Shown here: piece after piece, positions 17,000-26,509 of the stretch
Layout: each line of letters opens with the position of its first letter
Numbering within the stretch: the first letter of the stretch is position 1
Assembly (NCBI GenBank): GCA_030848545.1
Contig: JAVDCA010000014.1
Location: forward strand, 105,611-169,610
DNA from: Astrobacterium formosum
Lineage (GTDB): Bacteria > Pseudomonadota > Alphaproteobacteria > Rhizobiales > Xanthobacteraceae
DNA: 64,000 nt
Direction of reading: 5' to 3'
Notes under the pieces: generated by a model
Told to the model about the DNA's origin: nothing
The model's input: the letters and a program-made list of their open reading frames with translations, nothing else
The model's database searches: none
Program-made: the position numbers and the translations under genes

Positions 17000-18361
17000 T
17001 TATCCGGACCCCATCCTGCCGACCCGCCGCCATGGCTGCGGCATCACCGGGACATGAGAAGGCGAAAGCTGAGCCGTCTCGTCGATGCGGAGCCGGCGTA
17101 TCCCCACAACACCGATGATGATGAACAGCCAGACCGCGTCGGCCCGCCCCAGGAGATTGCTTTCCGTGCCGTTGTGCATCAGCCCGAACAACCAGAACGT
17201 GACGAACATCTCGAGAAGGGGATTGTTGCGCGCCCGGATGGCGAAGATGTCGGAGCACGGTCGCAGCAGAAGGAACAGCAACGTCAGCGCGAGACCCGGC
17301 ACTCCGATCGTGACCACCAGATCGAGGTAGCCCTGATGACCGTAGACGGCGCTGCTCGCCCAACTGCGGGCGTCCTGCATGGCCGGAGAGAGAGAACCGA
17401 TCTGCCAGAACGACAGAAAACCCGCGCCGATCCAGGGATTGTCGCGCGTGTAGCCGAGCAGGATGTCCCAGATCTCCGTACGTCCCGTGAAGCTCACATC
17501 TCCCAGCGCCACCTTCATGAGTTCGCGCATGCTGTCGCTGGTAACCGTGAGGATCGTCGCCGCGTTGATGACGACAACCACCCCTCCGGCGACCGCCAGC
17601 AGCCCCCATAGGGACCTGAGGCGGAGCATGTATTTCGCGAGCAGCATCGAAGCCAACACGATCACCATCGGGGTTTTCGAGCCCGACATGTAGAGAAAGA
17701 CGAGTTCCACACTCGCCAGAACGATGAGATACGACGCCGGGATGCGGAACCGGGCCGCATAGAGAATGGCGAGTTCGATGGCGCAGACCGGCCCGGCGAC
17801 GTTCTTGTGGGCGTATTGACCGCGCCACAGCCCGGCAAGATGGGGCTCGAGCGAGTCGAACGTATGGCGGCCGAGGCTCGGAATGCCGAAGACGAAAATG
17901 TACTTCGCCACGGTCTCCGCCACGAGGGCGATCAGCAGGAGCGTCAGGACCGTGCGCGACCGTTCCAGGCCTCCGATCAGGAAGACGATCACCACCATGG
18001 CGATCACGGTGAACAGGAAACGCCGCACAGAGACGTCGGGCAGGATCGCCTGCGGCACCGTGAACAGACACCAAGCGAGCATCGCCAGCATCGTGGCGTC
18101 GAACTGGCGACGCACCTGCGGCCAGCGCGACTGGCACAGCAGAATGGCGGCGGCCAGGATCGAGAACCAGACCAACTGAATGAACAGGGTGCCTTCGCGC
18201 CCGGCCCCCGGATCCTCGCGAAAGGACACCGCATTCGGGTTCGGAAAAAGCCAGACGAGCGTCATCAGCGCGAAGAACAGGGCACACCGCAGCGTGTCCC
18301 ACGAAGGACCGGTGCCGTTCCGGTGCCCTGCACCGCCCCATCGTGCGTCGGTCAGGTCCAT
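17000..18361 (-). CDS. O-antigen ligase/polymerase family membrane protein (Wzy/ExoQ type)
   Basis: A 453-residue protein with about 10-12 hydrophobic helices. The large periplasmic loop characteristic of the Wzy_C/O-antigen ligase family is recognised by GRTEIWDILLGYTRDNPWIGAGF and, further on, VYGHQGYLDLVVTIGVPGLAL, with the loop Arg and His residues implicated in ligase and polymerase activity. In clusters with Wzx and Wzz-type genes, such proteins polymerise lipid-linked repeat units in the periplasm. It follows the Wzz/kinase gene by 114 bases and precedes the flippase gene. A ligase role cannot be distinguished from polymerase by sequence. Confidence 0.85.
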   Translation of the reverse strand: MDLTDARWGGAGHRNGTGPSWDTLRCALFFALMTLVWLFPNPNAVSFREDPGAGREGTLFIQLVWFSILAAAILLCQSRWPQVRRQFDATMLAMLAWCLFTVPQAILPDVSVRRFLFTVIAMVVIVFLIGGLERSRTVLTLLLIALVAETVAKYIFVFGIPSLGRHTFDSLEPHLAGLWRGQYAHKNVAGPVCAIELAILYAARFRIPASYLIVLASVELVFLYMSGSKTPMVIVLASMLLAKYMLRLRSLWGLLAVAGGVVVVINAATILTVTSDSMRELMKVALGDVSFTGRTEIWDILLGYTRDNPWIGAGFLSFWQIGSLSPAMQDARSWASSAVYGHQGYLDLVVTIGVPGLALTLLFLLLRPCSDIFAIRARNNPLLEMFVTFWLFGLMHNGTESNLLGRADAVWLFIIIGVVGIRRLRIDETAQLSPSHVPVMPQPWRRVGRMGSG

Positions 18362-18475
18362 GGTCGCTGTTCTGTGGCGGAGCGTCCCGAATGCGCGAGG
18401 TCGGTGCGGAGCGCGCGCCGGGCATCACCGGCAGTCTCGTGAGTACGGTGCGGAGGCTGGCGCTGCCGCATATCA

Positions 18476-20689
18476 TCAACCCGAGTAATAGGCGCTGGCG
18501 GCGCTCGGATATTCGTGGTCGTAGTAGCGGCGCGCCACGGTGGTATCGACCTTGTTCAAGGCGACACCGACCGTCTTGTCCTGGATTCGCGATGACGCCT
18601 GCAGTGCGAGCTGCACGGAGTTCGCGGACGTCTTGCCCCACTCGACCACCATCACGAAGGCATCGATGACGTCGGCGGCGGCCCTGGCGTCGATGACGGG
18701 GATCAGGGGCGGGAGGTCGAGAATGACATAGTCATAGTGCGCCTTCAGCTCGTCCAGCATCGCTTTGAGCGCCCGCATGGCGGCCGCGGACGTGAACTCG
18801 TTCGTGCCGAGCGCGATGTCGGCACGCACGGCCGGAAGGAAATCGCAACGCAACTCGTCGATATGAACGAGCGCCGCCGCGAGCGGCCTGCCCGCGAGAA
18901 CATCCGACAGACCAACGCGCTGGTGCGGCGCCAGCTTGCCGGTCAATGTCGGATTGCGCAGATCGGCGTCCACCAGAACGGTGCGCGAGCCGGTGTTGGC
19001 CGCAAGCGTCGCCAGATTGGCGGCGATCGTGCTTTTGCCCTCGCCCGGCATCGCCGACACGACGCCGATCGATTGAGACCTGTAGGTCGACGGGAAGAAA
19101 TCGATCGCCATCTTGATGGCCCGAATCGCTTCCGCGTAGCGGGATGCCGGGTGAAGCAGAACCTCGCTCAACTGCTTTCTCGCTACTTCCTTGCCGACAA
19201 AGCCGGGCGGGCTCTTGAGCATCGGCACGCTCGAGACGCAAGAGACGTTCAGAAGCGCCTCGACGTCGTGGCCCGCGCGCAACGTCTTGTCGGTACGGTC
19301 ACGCATCCACGCGGCCGCGAATCCGAGCAGCGATCCGCCCGCCATGGCACTGAACATGGTCAAGACGAACTTCGGCTCGCTCTTCTTGAGCGGCGGCGTC
19401 GCCTGGGTGACGACGCGCGCCTCCGTGAGGGGAAACGATTGCTGCTGGACGGATTCCATATAGCGCTGCAGGAAGCTGTCGTAGAGAGTGCGGTAGCTCT
19501 GCGCCGCACTGTCGAGCTCCTTGAGCTCGACCTGCGCCTGGTTGGTGACCTGCGATTGCGATACGACGTCGGCAAGCGACGTCTGGATCGAGCCCAGCCG
19601 GGCCTTGGCGATCTGGTAGTCGCTCTGGTAACCGGCGGCGATGCGCCTGAGCTCTTCGCGGATGGATTTGCGGATATCGGCCTTATCGTTGCGGACATTG
19701 ATGACCGATTGGTGATTCGGTCCGGTGCGGAGGACGAGGTCGGATTCCCGCTTCGACAGATCGGTATACTGGTTGCGCAACCTGATGATGACGTCGTTGT
19801 GCAGCGCATCCGTCACATTGGCGTCCGGCAAATCCTGCCGCATGACGTCCTGGATGCGGGTAAGCTTCGCCCGCGCCTCGCTCTCGTTGGCGCGGGCGAC
19901 GGCGAGTTGCGAATTGAGTTCGGCGACTTGCTGCTCGTTCATCAAGCGACCGCCGGTATCGACGATATTGTTGCGGCTCTTGAACTCCACGACCGCCCGC
20001 TCGGCATCCGATGCCTGCTTGCCCAGTTCCTTGAGGCGATCCTGCAACCACAGTCCGGCGCGCTTGGTGGCGTTGTACTTGGCCTCGAGCTGGTCGACCA
20101 CATAAGCCTCTGCGACCGCATTGGCTATCTGCGCCGCCTGATCGCGATCCGGGGACGTAAAGCTGATCTCGAAGACGAAGGTGACGCCCTTGCGTTTGAT
20201 GCTGAGCCGCCGTTCGAACTGCTCGACCGCGGCGCGGGTGCGCTCGAATTCGGTGTAGGGCTGGCTCGGCAGCACGAGGCTGCGCAGACTGCCGATCAGG
20301 GCACCGAGGCCGGACGAAGCCGTGAAGGCGGGATTGTCGACGAGTTTGAGATCGCGAATGACCGGCAGGGAGATGTTCTCGGACTTGAGAATCTCGACCT
20401 GGCTCTCCACGGTCGGATTGTCGATCGGTGTTTCGGTCGTGCTTGTGCTGCCCGGCAGCAGTGAACTGCTCTTTCGCATGTCAATCGCCATGGTCGCCGT
20501 GGCGGTGAACTGTGGTGGCGTCATGATCAGGTAAATGACCGCCAGGACCATCGCGAGCACCGGCACGGCGACGCATATCAGCCAATGGCGGCGGACGATC
20601 GCGACGGCATGGAAGAAGAGCTCCGTCGGCGACAAGAGTTCGCTCGCCCCGGAGGGCGGATATGCGAGTCTCGGGTTCGGTTGCAGCAT
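18476..20689 (-). CDS. exoP: Polysaccharide co-polymerase with BY-kinase domain (ExoP/GumC/Wzc type), copy 1
   Basis: A 737-residue inner-membrane protein that controls chain length and export. The Wzz domain opens with helix HWLICVAVPVLAMVLAVIYLI (about residues 35-55). A long periplasmic coiled-coil region follows, then the PLKKSEPK motif before the second helix (about 435-460). The cytoplasmic tyrosine kinase has Walker A SAMPGEGKST (about 542), Walker A' TVLVDADLR and Walker B YVILDLPPL. The C terminus is Tyr-rich (RRYYDHEYPSAASAYYSG), the usual autophosphorylation cluster. It sits between galU and the Wzy-like gene. A close paralogue lies at 57408-59672. No matching Wza or Wzb phosphatase gene is in the window. 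Confidence 0.93.
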   Translation of the reverse strand: MLQPNPRLAYPPSGASELLSPTELFFHAVAIVRRHWLICVAVPVLAMVLAVIYLIMTPPQFTATATMAIDMRKSSSLLPGSTSTTETPIDNPTVESQVEILKSENISLPVIRDLKLVDNPAFTASSGLGALIGSLRSLVLPSQPYTEFERTRAAVEQFERRLSIKRKGVTFVFEISFTSPDRDQAAQIANAVAEAYVVDQLEAKYNATKRAGLWLQDRLKELGKQASDAERAVVEFKSRNNIVDTGGRLMNEQQVAELNSQLAVARANESEARAKLTRIQDVMRQDLPDANVTDALHNDVIIRLRNQYTDLSKRESDLVLRTGPNHQSVINVRNDKADIRKSIREELRRIAAGYQSDYQIAKARLGSIQTSLADVVSQSQVTNQAQVELKELDSAAQSYRTLYDSFLQRYMESVQQQSFPLTEARVVTQATPPLKKSEPKFVLTMFSAMAGGSLLGFAAAWMRDRTDKTLRAGHDVEALLNVSCVSSVPMLKSPPGFVGKEVARKQLSEVLLHPASRYAEAIRAIKMAIDFFPSTYRSQSIGVVSAMPGEGKSTIAANLATLAANTGSRTVLVDADLRNPTLTGKLAPHQRVGLSDVLAGRPLAAALVHIDELRCDFLPAVRADIALGTNEFTSAAAMRALKAMLDELKAHYDYVILDLPPLIPVIDARAAADVIDAFVMVVEWGKTSANSVQLALQASSRIQDKTVGVALNKVDTTVARRYYDHEYPSAASAYYSG

Positions 20690-20746
20690 GGGGACCTTCG
20701 AATTACGACTTTACGGATTGTCCGCCCGGCTGTCGGGCGCTCCCCC

Positions 20747-21673
20747 TCATGCGTTGATCAGGTGCAGCACCGAGACCCGGACCTGATCGGGCAGGGAGCC
20801 GAGAATGATGTACTCAATCTCAGAGCGGAATTCGTCGCCGACATCACAGCGCTCGAGCGCATAGGAGACGTTCGCGGCGAGAAATCCGAGCTTCGAGCCG
20901 CAATCGAAAACATCGCCATCGAAGCGGACACCGAAGAAAGGCTGGAACCGGGACAGCGTCCGCATCGCATCCGTGAGCCGGATCTCGCCCGCCTCTGCGG
21001 TTTGCGCCTCGGCCAGCACGTTGAGGATCTCCGGTTGAAGAATATAACGCCCCGACAAGGCAAGCCGTGAAGGCGCCTGTTCGCGTGTCGGCTTTTCGAC
21101 CATTTGTGCGATGCGGAAGCTTGACTCGGACGAGCCGTCATCGGGCGCGACGATCCCGTAACGGGTCACGTCCTGCTCCGGCACCTCGAAAATTCCGACA
21201 TAGTTCCCACCAGGTCGGTAGGCCTTCACCAATTGGGTCATGCATCCATCGGTGCGCGGTTTGTGCAGCATGTCGGGCAGGACAACTGCGAAAGGCTCGT
21301 TGCTGACGAGCTCGCGAGCGCACCAGATGGCGTGACCGAGCCCGAGCGCCATCTGTTGCCGCGTGAAGCTGACGGAGCCAGCCGGCGCCAAATTGTCATG
21401 GAATGCATGGTCGGTTTCGCCGCCATTGCGCGCCGTGGCCAGCACATCCTCGAGTTCCGGATGGCGGTCGAAATGATCCTCGATCAAGCCTTTGCTGCGA
21501 CCGGTGACGAAGATCAGGTGCTCGATTCCGGCCGCGCGCGCCTCCTCGACGATGTACTCCACGACCGGCCGGTCGACGATCGTGAGCATCTCCTTCGGTA
21601 TGGTCTTGGTCGCCGGCAGGAAGCGCGTGCCGAATCCGGCGACGGGCAGGATGGCCTTGCGGATCACATTCAT
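20747..21673 (-). CDS. galU: UTP-glucose-1-phosphate uridylyltransferase
   Basis: Makes UDP-glucose from glucose-1-phosphate and UTP, the precursor for glucose, glucuronate and xylose residues in the polysaccharides encoded here. The 308-residue protein has the nucleotidyltransferase signature AILPVAGFGTRFLPATKTIPKEML at the start (given here as landmarks AGFGTRFLPATK and PKEML). Also visible are VVEYIVEEARAAGI, FVTGRSK, AVVLPDM, MVEKP and FDGDVFDCGSKLGF. The ATG at 21673 has a GGAGAG ribosome site. It lies 22 bases after the initiating transferase gene on -. It feeds the UDP-glucose dehydrogenase and UDP-xylose synthase encoded about 6 kb away. Confidence 0.95.
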   Translation of the reverse strand: MNVIRKAILPVAGFGTRFLPATKTIPKEMLTIVDRPVVEYIVEEARAAGIEHLIFVTGRSKGLIEDHFDRHPELEDVLATARNGGETDHAFHDNLAPAGSVSFTRQQMALGLGHAIWCARELVSNEPFAVVLPDMLHKPRTDGCMTQLVKAYRPGGNYVGIFEVPEQDVTRYGIVAPDDGSSESSFRIAQMVEKPTREQAPSRLALSGRYILQPEILNVLAEAQTAEAGEIRLTDAMRTLSRFQPFFGVRFDGDVFDCGSKLGFLAANVSYALERCDVGDEFRSEIEYIILGSLPDQVRVSVLHLINA

Positions 21674-21695
21674 CGGTCTCTCCGTCCTGGCGGCG

Positions 21696-23138
21696 TCAGC
21701 CGGCATCCCGATAGGCGAGCGGCGAGAAAACGGTGACGATCATGATCTTGAGGTCGAGCAGAAAGGACCAGTTCTCGAGGTACCAGAGATCGTGGGCGAC
21801 TCTGCCCTCCATCCTGTCGAGGGTCTTGGTTTCACCCCGGTAGCCGTTCACCTGAGCCCAGCCGGTGATACCCGGCTTGATGTTGTGGCGACGGTTGAAC
21901 CACTTGATCTGGTCCGCAAAGGTCTCGTTGAGGGCGATCGGATGCGGGCGCGGCCCCACGATCGACATCTCGCCCAACAGGACGTTGAAGAGCTGCGGAA
22001 GCTCGTCCAGATTGGTCCGGCGAATGAACCGGCCGATCCGCGTGATGCGCGGGTCGTTGCGCGTTGCCTGGCGGAACGCGGCTCCGTCCTCGACCACCCG
22101 CATCGAGCGGAACTTGATGACCCGGATGGCGCGATTTCCATATCCGTGGCGGGTCTGGCGGAACAGGACGGGCCCGGGCGAATCGAGCCGGATCGCGACG
22201 GCGACGAATGTCAGGAGCGGAGCCAGCAGAACGAGCGCGGAGAACGACACGACGATGTCGAAGATCCGCTTTACCGCGAGGTCCCAGGAATTGAGCGGCC
22301 GATTGTCGATCTCTGCGGTCGCAAGGCCATGGAAGCTGTTGGCGCTGCTTCTGAACACCGGGCATTGCACGCCCGGCAGGACCACATTGACGGTCACCGG
22401 CGTTTCCGCCAATCCCTCGACGATGTCGCTCGCGACGCCGGAATGCTGCGCCGGCAGCGCGATCACGACCCGAGTGACACCCCAGGATCGACAGGTCTTG
22501 ACGAGATCCTTGACGAGCGAGGCGGAACTGCCGTCCTGAAGGACACCCTCAAGCGTCTGAGCGCTCACGATCCGGTTGCCGGCCCTGAGCAATCGACCGA
22601 GGAAGGCACCATCGCGGGCCAGTGAACCGATCACGACCACCCGTTCGGTTTCCAGGTTCCCTCTGGCGAGCTGTGTGCGCAGATATTTCTGAAAGATCGC
22701 CCGCATGAACAGAATGGCTGCCGCCACCGCGACCAGTTGACTGAGCAGCATGCCGCGCGAATAGACATCGGAGATCTTCAGAACGAAAAGCGCGGTGACG
22801 ATGGTCGCGAAGGCGATCAAAATGGCGCGCAACGCCGACCACATGAAGATCGGCCCCGAAGACAGTGCCGACGCCATCCGGCCGCCACGGACATTGACGA
22901 TGCCGACGATGAGAGCGACGGCCGCACTCGGCACCAGCACGTCGAGGATCGGTGGAACCCAGTCGAATCCCTCCCGCCAGTAGAGGCGGGCCGCCATGAA
23001 TGCCACCAGTCCGACCCCGACGACTTCGGCAACCACGTAAAGGTTGGCGACATCCTCGAAGCGATGTGAACGAACCGGAAAGTGCTCGACCTCGTCCCGG
23101 CTCGCTGCATCGGCAGCGAGATGAAGCGGCGCGGACAT
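21696..23138 (-). CDS. wcaJ: Undecaprenyl-phosphate sugar phosphotransferase (WcaJ/ExoY/PssY type)
   Basis: Initiates repeat-unit assembly by moving a sugar-1-phosphate, typically glucose, onto undecaprenyl phosphate at the inner membrane. The 480-residue protein has four or five N-terminal helices (about residues 35-155), a CoA-binding-like middle, and the C-terminal bacterial sugar transferase domain from about residue 285. That domain contains KRIFDIVVSFSALVLLAP, GPVLFRQTRHGYGNRAIRVIKFRSM (landmarks RQTRHG and KFRSM), RTNLDELPQLFNVL, GEMSIVGPRPH and GITGWAQVNGYRG. It is the first gene of the - strand operon and lies beside the palindromes at 23178-23220. Glucose as substrate is inferred from subfamily and neighbouring galU. 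Confidence 0.92.
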   Translation of the reverse strand: MSAPLHLAADAASRDEVEHFPVRSHRFEDVANLYVVAEVVGVGLVAFMAARLYWREGFDWVPPILDVLVPSAAVALIVGIVNVRGGRMASALSSGPIFMWSALRAILIAFATIVTALFVLKISDVYSRGMLLSQLVAVAAAILFMRAIFQKYLRTQLARGNLETERVVVIGSLARDGAFLGRLLRAGNRIVSAQTLEGVLQDGSSASLVKDLVKTCRSWGVTRVVIALPAQHSGVASDIVEGLAETPVTVNVVLPGVQCPVFRSSANSFHGLATAEIDNRPLNSWDLAVKRIFDIVVSFSALVLLAPLLTFVAVAIRLDSPGPVLFRQTRHGYGNRAIRVIKFRSMRVVEDGAAFRQATRNDPRITRIGRFIRRTNLDELPQLFNVLLGEMSIVGPRPHPIALNETFADQIKWFNRRHNIKPGITGWAQVNGYRGETKTLDRMEGRVAHDLWYLENWSFLLDLKIMIVTVFSPLAYRDAG

Positions 23139-23177
23139 GACGCCTCCTATATTTAGGGTTGCATAAGGTCACTATTA

Positions 23178-23220
23178 AATATGTCCATATTATGGTGCAG
23201 CGCAATATGACATATTGCGC
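23178..23220. promoter_or_regulatory. Pair of related palindromes in a divergent promoter region
   Basis: Two palindromes share the core AATATG-N-CATATT. The first is AATATG-TC-CATATT (23178-23191). The second is GCGCAATATG, one base, CATATTGCGC (23200-23220), perfect over ten bases per arm. Their centres are about 25-26 bases apart. They lie in the AT-rich 176-base gap between the initiating transferase gene (-) and the FkbM methyltransferase gene (+). The arrangement suits two dimers of one regulator controlling the polysaccharide operon. The regulator is not identified. Confidence 0.6.
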
Positions 23221-23314
23221 AACACGACATGCGTTTAGGCACTTTTCCTGCATATATTTTCGCGCTTCGCCTGTTTGCTGGGCAATAACTCCGTGTCGAA
23301 ATTTCTCGGAGACG

Positions 23315-24283
23315 ATGGAACCGGAACGCCTCGACACGATTGTGGTTTGTAGCCGGGCGGCGTGGGGCGCGCGACAACGCGGGGGTGACATCTTGCTCGA
23401 CCTGAAATCCATCGTGCCATCGCCTCTTCGTTCGCTGAAATGGCGGCTGCAGTGGCTGTCGGGAACCGAGGCTTTCGAGCGTGCACCGGTGTCGAGCACG
23501 TTGAAATTCATGCGCTGGACGGCATTGGAATTGCTCGATCGTGACGCCGAATTCCACACCGCCGAAGGCATCCGTCTGACGTCGATGGCGAAAAACTTCT
23601 CCTCGTTGTCGGTCTATCTGACCGGCCAGCGGGATCCCGAATTGCAGGCGTTCATCGCCAGCCGCCTCAAACCGGGTCAGGTCTTCGTCGACGTCGGCGC
23701 GAATATCGGCGTTTATTCCGTGTTCGCCAGCCGGCTCGTCGGCCCGTCCGGGCGTGTCTTGGCCATCGAAGCCAATCCCGGCACTCATCGTTATCTTGCC
23801 GACAATATGGCCCGCAATGGCCTCTCCAACGTCGCCACGTTGAACTGCGCTGTCGGCGACGCCGATGGACATTTGCAGATATCGACGGATCGGCGGAACG
23901 CCGGCGCAACCCACGTGGCGATCAGCGACGAAAAGGGCGCGACCATCCGGGTACGGCGTCTCGACGACATCCTGCGCGAGCAGGGCGTCGAATGCGTGAA
24001 CTATTTGAAAATCGATGTGGAGGGATACGAATTGCCCGTCCTGCGCGGCGCGATCGACATGATCCGTGGCAGCCCCGACATCGTCGTGCAGACGGAACTC
24101 ATCCCTGCTCACGCCGGGCGCTATGGCCATTCGATCCGTGCCATTGTCGAGCTCCTGACCGGCGCCGGCCTGACGGCCTATTCGCCCGACGCGCAAGGCC
24201 GGGCTCTTGCGGTCGGCATCAACGAGATCGACCGGCATATGGATCTCCTGTGGATGCGTAGCCCGCGAGGGATGGCGAACTGA
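23315..24283 (+). CDS. FkbM family methyltransferase
   Basis: A 322-residue S-adenosylmethionine-dependent O-methyltransferase. The FkbM domain covers about residues 115-285: FVDVGANIGVYSVFASRLVG is SAM motif I, then VLAIEANPGTHRYLADNMARNG with the acidic ribose-binding residue, and YLKIDVEGYELPVLRGA, the family hallmark. Family members methylate sugars or other hydroxyls in surface polysaccharides, antibiotics and siderophores; here a sugar of the repeat unit is the likely target. I chose the ATG at 23315 with GGAG just upstream; the open frame reaches 23159, but that part covers the palindromic operator region. It converges on and overlaps the acyltransferase gene by 65 bases. Confidence 0.85.
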   Translation: MEPERLDTIVVCSRAAWGARQRGGDILLDLKSIVPSPLRSLKWRLQWLSGTEAFERAPVSSTLKFMRWTALELLDRDAEFHTAEGIRLTSMAKNFSSLSVYLTGQRDPELQAFIASRLKPGQVFVDVGANIGVYSVFASRLVGPSGRVLAIEANPGTHRYLADNMARNGLSNVATLNCAVGDADGHLQISTDRRNAGATHVAISDEKGATIRVRRLDDILREQGVECVNYLKIDVEGYELPVLRGAIDMIRGSPDIVVQTELIPAHAGRYGHSIRAIVELLTGAGLTAYSPDAQGRALAVGINEIDRHMDLLWMRSPRGMAN

Positions 24284-25430
24284 TCGCCGGCACCGACGGC
24301 TCATGCGAATTCGTGTGGCGGGTACGGACGCCCCGCCCCGGCCATACCCGTTTCATCGCGCCAAGAACCGGCCGCTCGAAGCAGCGGAACACCAGATATC
24401 CGCCGAATATCGACAGCGTTACCGCGAGCACGACGACGCATGCGCCGACGAGGGGACTTTGGGGCGAGAACGGCAACAGCTTCGCACCCATCCGGATTGC
24501 CGTCAGGACGAACGGGTGGACGAGATAGATCGAATACGAGGCATCGCCGAGCCGCTCCAGGAGGCTTGATCGCAAACGCCAACCGCGTTGTTCACAAGCG
24601 ATCGCGGCTGCGACGATGACGGCTGCCGGGATGCCGAAAATGACGGTCCGGGCTAAGCCGTCGCCCTGCCCGCCGCCGAAAGCCAGCGCCAGCGCCGCCG
24701 CCGTTCCTGCCGCCAGGACGGCAAAGCCGGCCCGCACTTTGCCGAGAGCGCCGGTACACGCCAGATAGCCGATGGCGGCCCCCATCAGGAATTCGAGCAC
24801 GAACGGGCTCGTGTAATAGGCCAAGGCCGCGTTTCGGGGCTCGAAAATCGCACCGGCCGTGACGAGGGCCGCGAACAGGACCGCGATCACGGCCAGCCGC
24901 CACTTGGCGTTCCGCATCCACAACGTCAGGCCAAAGACGAAATAGAAGAACATCTCGAAGTTCAGCGTCCACCCGATCTTGAGGAACGGCGCCGCACCCG
25001 CTTCCCCGGGTGACGAATGCGGGACGAAGAGCATCGACAGAAGCACGTGCTGTACGGACGCACTCTGCTTGAGAAACGCCGACGGAACGATCACGAACAG
25101 GGCGACACAAGCCAATGTTGCGGCCCAGTACAGCGGCACCACGCGCAGGATTCGTTTCGAATAGAAGGAGCCGGGCGTTTCCCGGCCGTCGAACGTGGTC
25201 ACCATCATGATCAACCCGCTGATCACGAAGAACAGATCGACGCCGCCATAGCCGAATTGACGGCCGAGCGGCCAAATGAAGTCGGCGAGGTACACCTTGG
25301 TGTGAAAATAGACGACGCCGATCGCGGCGATGCCGCGCAGATGCTGGATCGAGTGGATGGTGACGTGCGCATACGCGACGCCGTCCGGCCCCGATCCCTT
25401 CAACCAAGATAACGGCGGATGACCGACCAC
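24219..25430 (-). CDS. Membrane acyltransferase (acyltransferase 3 family), second copy
   Basis: Up to 403 residues, polytopic. The family start is seen in HSIQHLRGIAAIGVVYFHTKV, the R-x(10)-H motif; then YGGVDLFFVISGLIM, SKRILRVVPLYWAAT, LKIGWTLNFEMFFYFVFG and LGDASYSIYLVHPFVL, with about ten hydrophobic helices and a C-terminal FRCFERPV. It probably adds acetyl or another acyl group to the polysaccharide or a precursor. The frame opens with a GTG at 25430 inside the end of the xylanase gene; a start nearer residue 10-22 is possible. The last residues overlap the convergent methyltransferase gene. It is not closely similar to the acyltransferase at 14307-15422. Confidence 0.87.
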   Translation of the reverse strand: MVGHPPLSWLKGSGPDGVAYAHVTIHSIQHLRGIAAIGVVYFHTKVYLADFIWPLGRQFGYGGVDLFFVISGLIMMVTTFDGRETPGSFYSKRILRVVPLYWAATLACVALFVIVPSAFLKQSASVQHVLLSMLFVPHSSPGEAGAAPFLKIGWTLNFEMFFYFVFGLTLWMRNAKWRLAVIAVLFAALVTAGAIFEPRNAALAYYTSPFVLEFLMGAAIGYLACTGALGKVRAGFAVLAAGTAAALALAFGGGQGDGLARTVIFGIPAAVIVAAAIACEQRGWRLRSSLLERLGDASYSIYLVHPFVLTAIRMGAKLLPFSPQSPLVGACVVVLAVTLSIFGGYLVFRCFERPVLGAMKRVWPGRGVRTRHTNSHEPSVPAISSPSLAGYASTGDPYAGRSR

Positions 25431-26509
25431 ATTTCTTTCCTGTTGAACTGATCGTCAAACGGCAGCGGACGCATGGCCCGACCGTCACGACGTCGATGGA
25501 ACATGGTCAGCCAAGTGTGACCGTCGGTGAATCCCCAGCACGTGATGGTGGTCGGCCTCACCTCGGCGGTTACGCAGCCGAGGTAGTCGTCGACGTGACG
25601 GGCGACGAGACGATCGCGCGCCTCCTCGTCGGCGTCGAGCTTGGCGTCGATGACATCCAGCTCGGTGATGGCGATCTTGTAACCGAGCGACTTGATCTCC
25701 CCGACGAATGCCGCCACCCCGTCGAGATCGAGCACAAGGCTGGCGTCGAGATGGGACTGCAGGCCGACGCAGTCGATCGCGACATTGTCGTCACGAAGGC
25801 GCCTCAGGAGCTTCAGGAAGGCGGCGCGCTTGAGGGCGTCTTCCCGCTTTCTGTATTCGAAGCCGAACTCGTTGCAGCAGAGCGACACCTGCGGGTCGGC
25901 CGCCTTGGCGAATGCGAAGGCCTGCTTGATGTAGTCGGCACCGAGCCGATCGGTGAACAGCGAGCGGCGCAAGCCTTCGGCACCATCCTGGACCCGAATG
26001 GGCTCGTTCACCACGTCCCACCGCGCCACCATCCCGCGGAACCGGCTGACGGTTTCGGAGACATAGGCGTCCATGGCGCGAAGGAGACCGGCCGAATCGA
26101 GTTCGTGCAGCCATTTCGGGATGGTGTGATACCACAGCAGCGTGTGACCGATCATCTTGACGTCACGCTCGCGCGCGAACGCGGCGATCTGGTCCAGCTT
26201 GGCGTAGCGGCGGCCGTCTTTTGTCTTCTTGACGTTCGCCCAGTTGAACTCATTGCCGGGGGCGAGGTAATTGCATTCCCGGCAGAGCTGCTCGTAGTAG
26301 CCGATATTCGCCGGGAATAGGTAAGTTGGTTCCGACAGGCCGAAGGCGATGCCCGATGCCCTGCCGGTTTCCTTGAGGGACGGCAATTCCGCGAGTTCAT
26401 TGGAGATGCTCGGCCGGGCGACGGCCGGGACAGCCATGGACGCGGCGAGCGAACCGAGAATTGCGGCACGGCGCGACAGCTCGGCTCGGATCATGCGCTT
26501 GGCTCGCAT
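25400..26509 (-). CDS. GH10 endo-1,4-beta-xylanase-like glycoside hydrolase, exported
   Basis: A 369-residue glycoside hydrolase family 10 protein that cleaves beta-1,4 linkages in xylan-type backbones with retention. The signal region carries twin arginines (SRRAAILGSLAASMAVPAVA), suggesting Tat or Sec export to the periplasm. Catalytic landmarks are the acid/base Glu169 in WDVVNEP and the nucleophile Glu283 in ITELD; YLAPGNEFNW and IGHTLLWYHTIPKWL are the usual substrate-cleft segments. The gene sits between UDP-xylose synthase and an acyltransferase on -. That context suggests it trims or releases the organism's own xylose- or glucose-containing polysaccharide rather than feeding on plant xylan. 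The substrate is inferred. Several starts are possible; 26509 keeps the twin arginines. Confidence 0.9.
   Translation of the reverse strand: MRAKRMIRAELSRRAAILGSLAASMAVPAVARPSISNELAELPSLKETGRASGIAFGLSEPTYLFPANIGYYEQLCRECNYLAPGNEFNWANVKKTKDGRRYAKLDQIAAFARERDVKMIGHTLLWYHTIPKWLHELDSAGLLRAMDAYVSETVSRFRGMVARWDVVNEPIRVQDGAEGLRRSLFTDRLGADYIKQAFAFAKAADPQVSLCCNEFGFEYRKREDALKRAAFLKLLRRLRDDNVAIDCVGLQSHLDASLVLDLDGVAAFVGEIKSLGYKIAITELDVIDAKLDADEEARDRLVARHVDDYLGCVTAEVRPTTITCWGFTDGHTWLTMFHRRRDGRAMRPLPFDDQFNRKEMWSVIRRYLG

Noticed and set aside
18737..20464. A 575-codon + frame opposite the first ExoP gene
   Set aside because: Antisense shadow; the - strand frame has full Wzz and kinase motifs.
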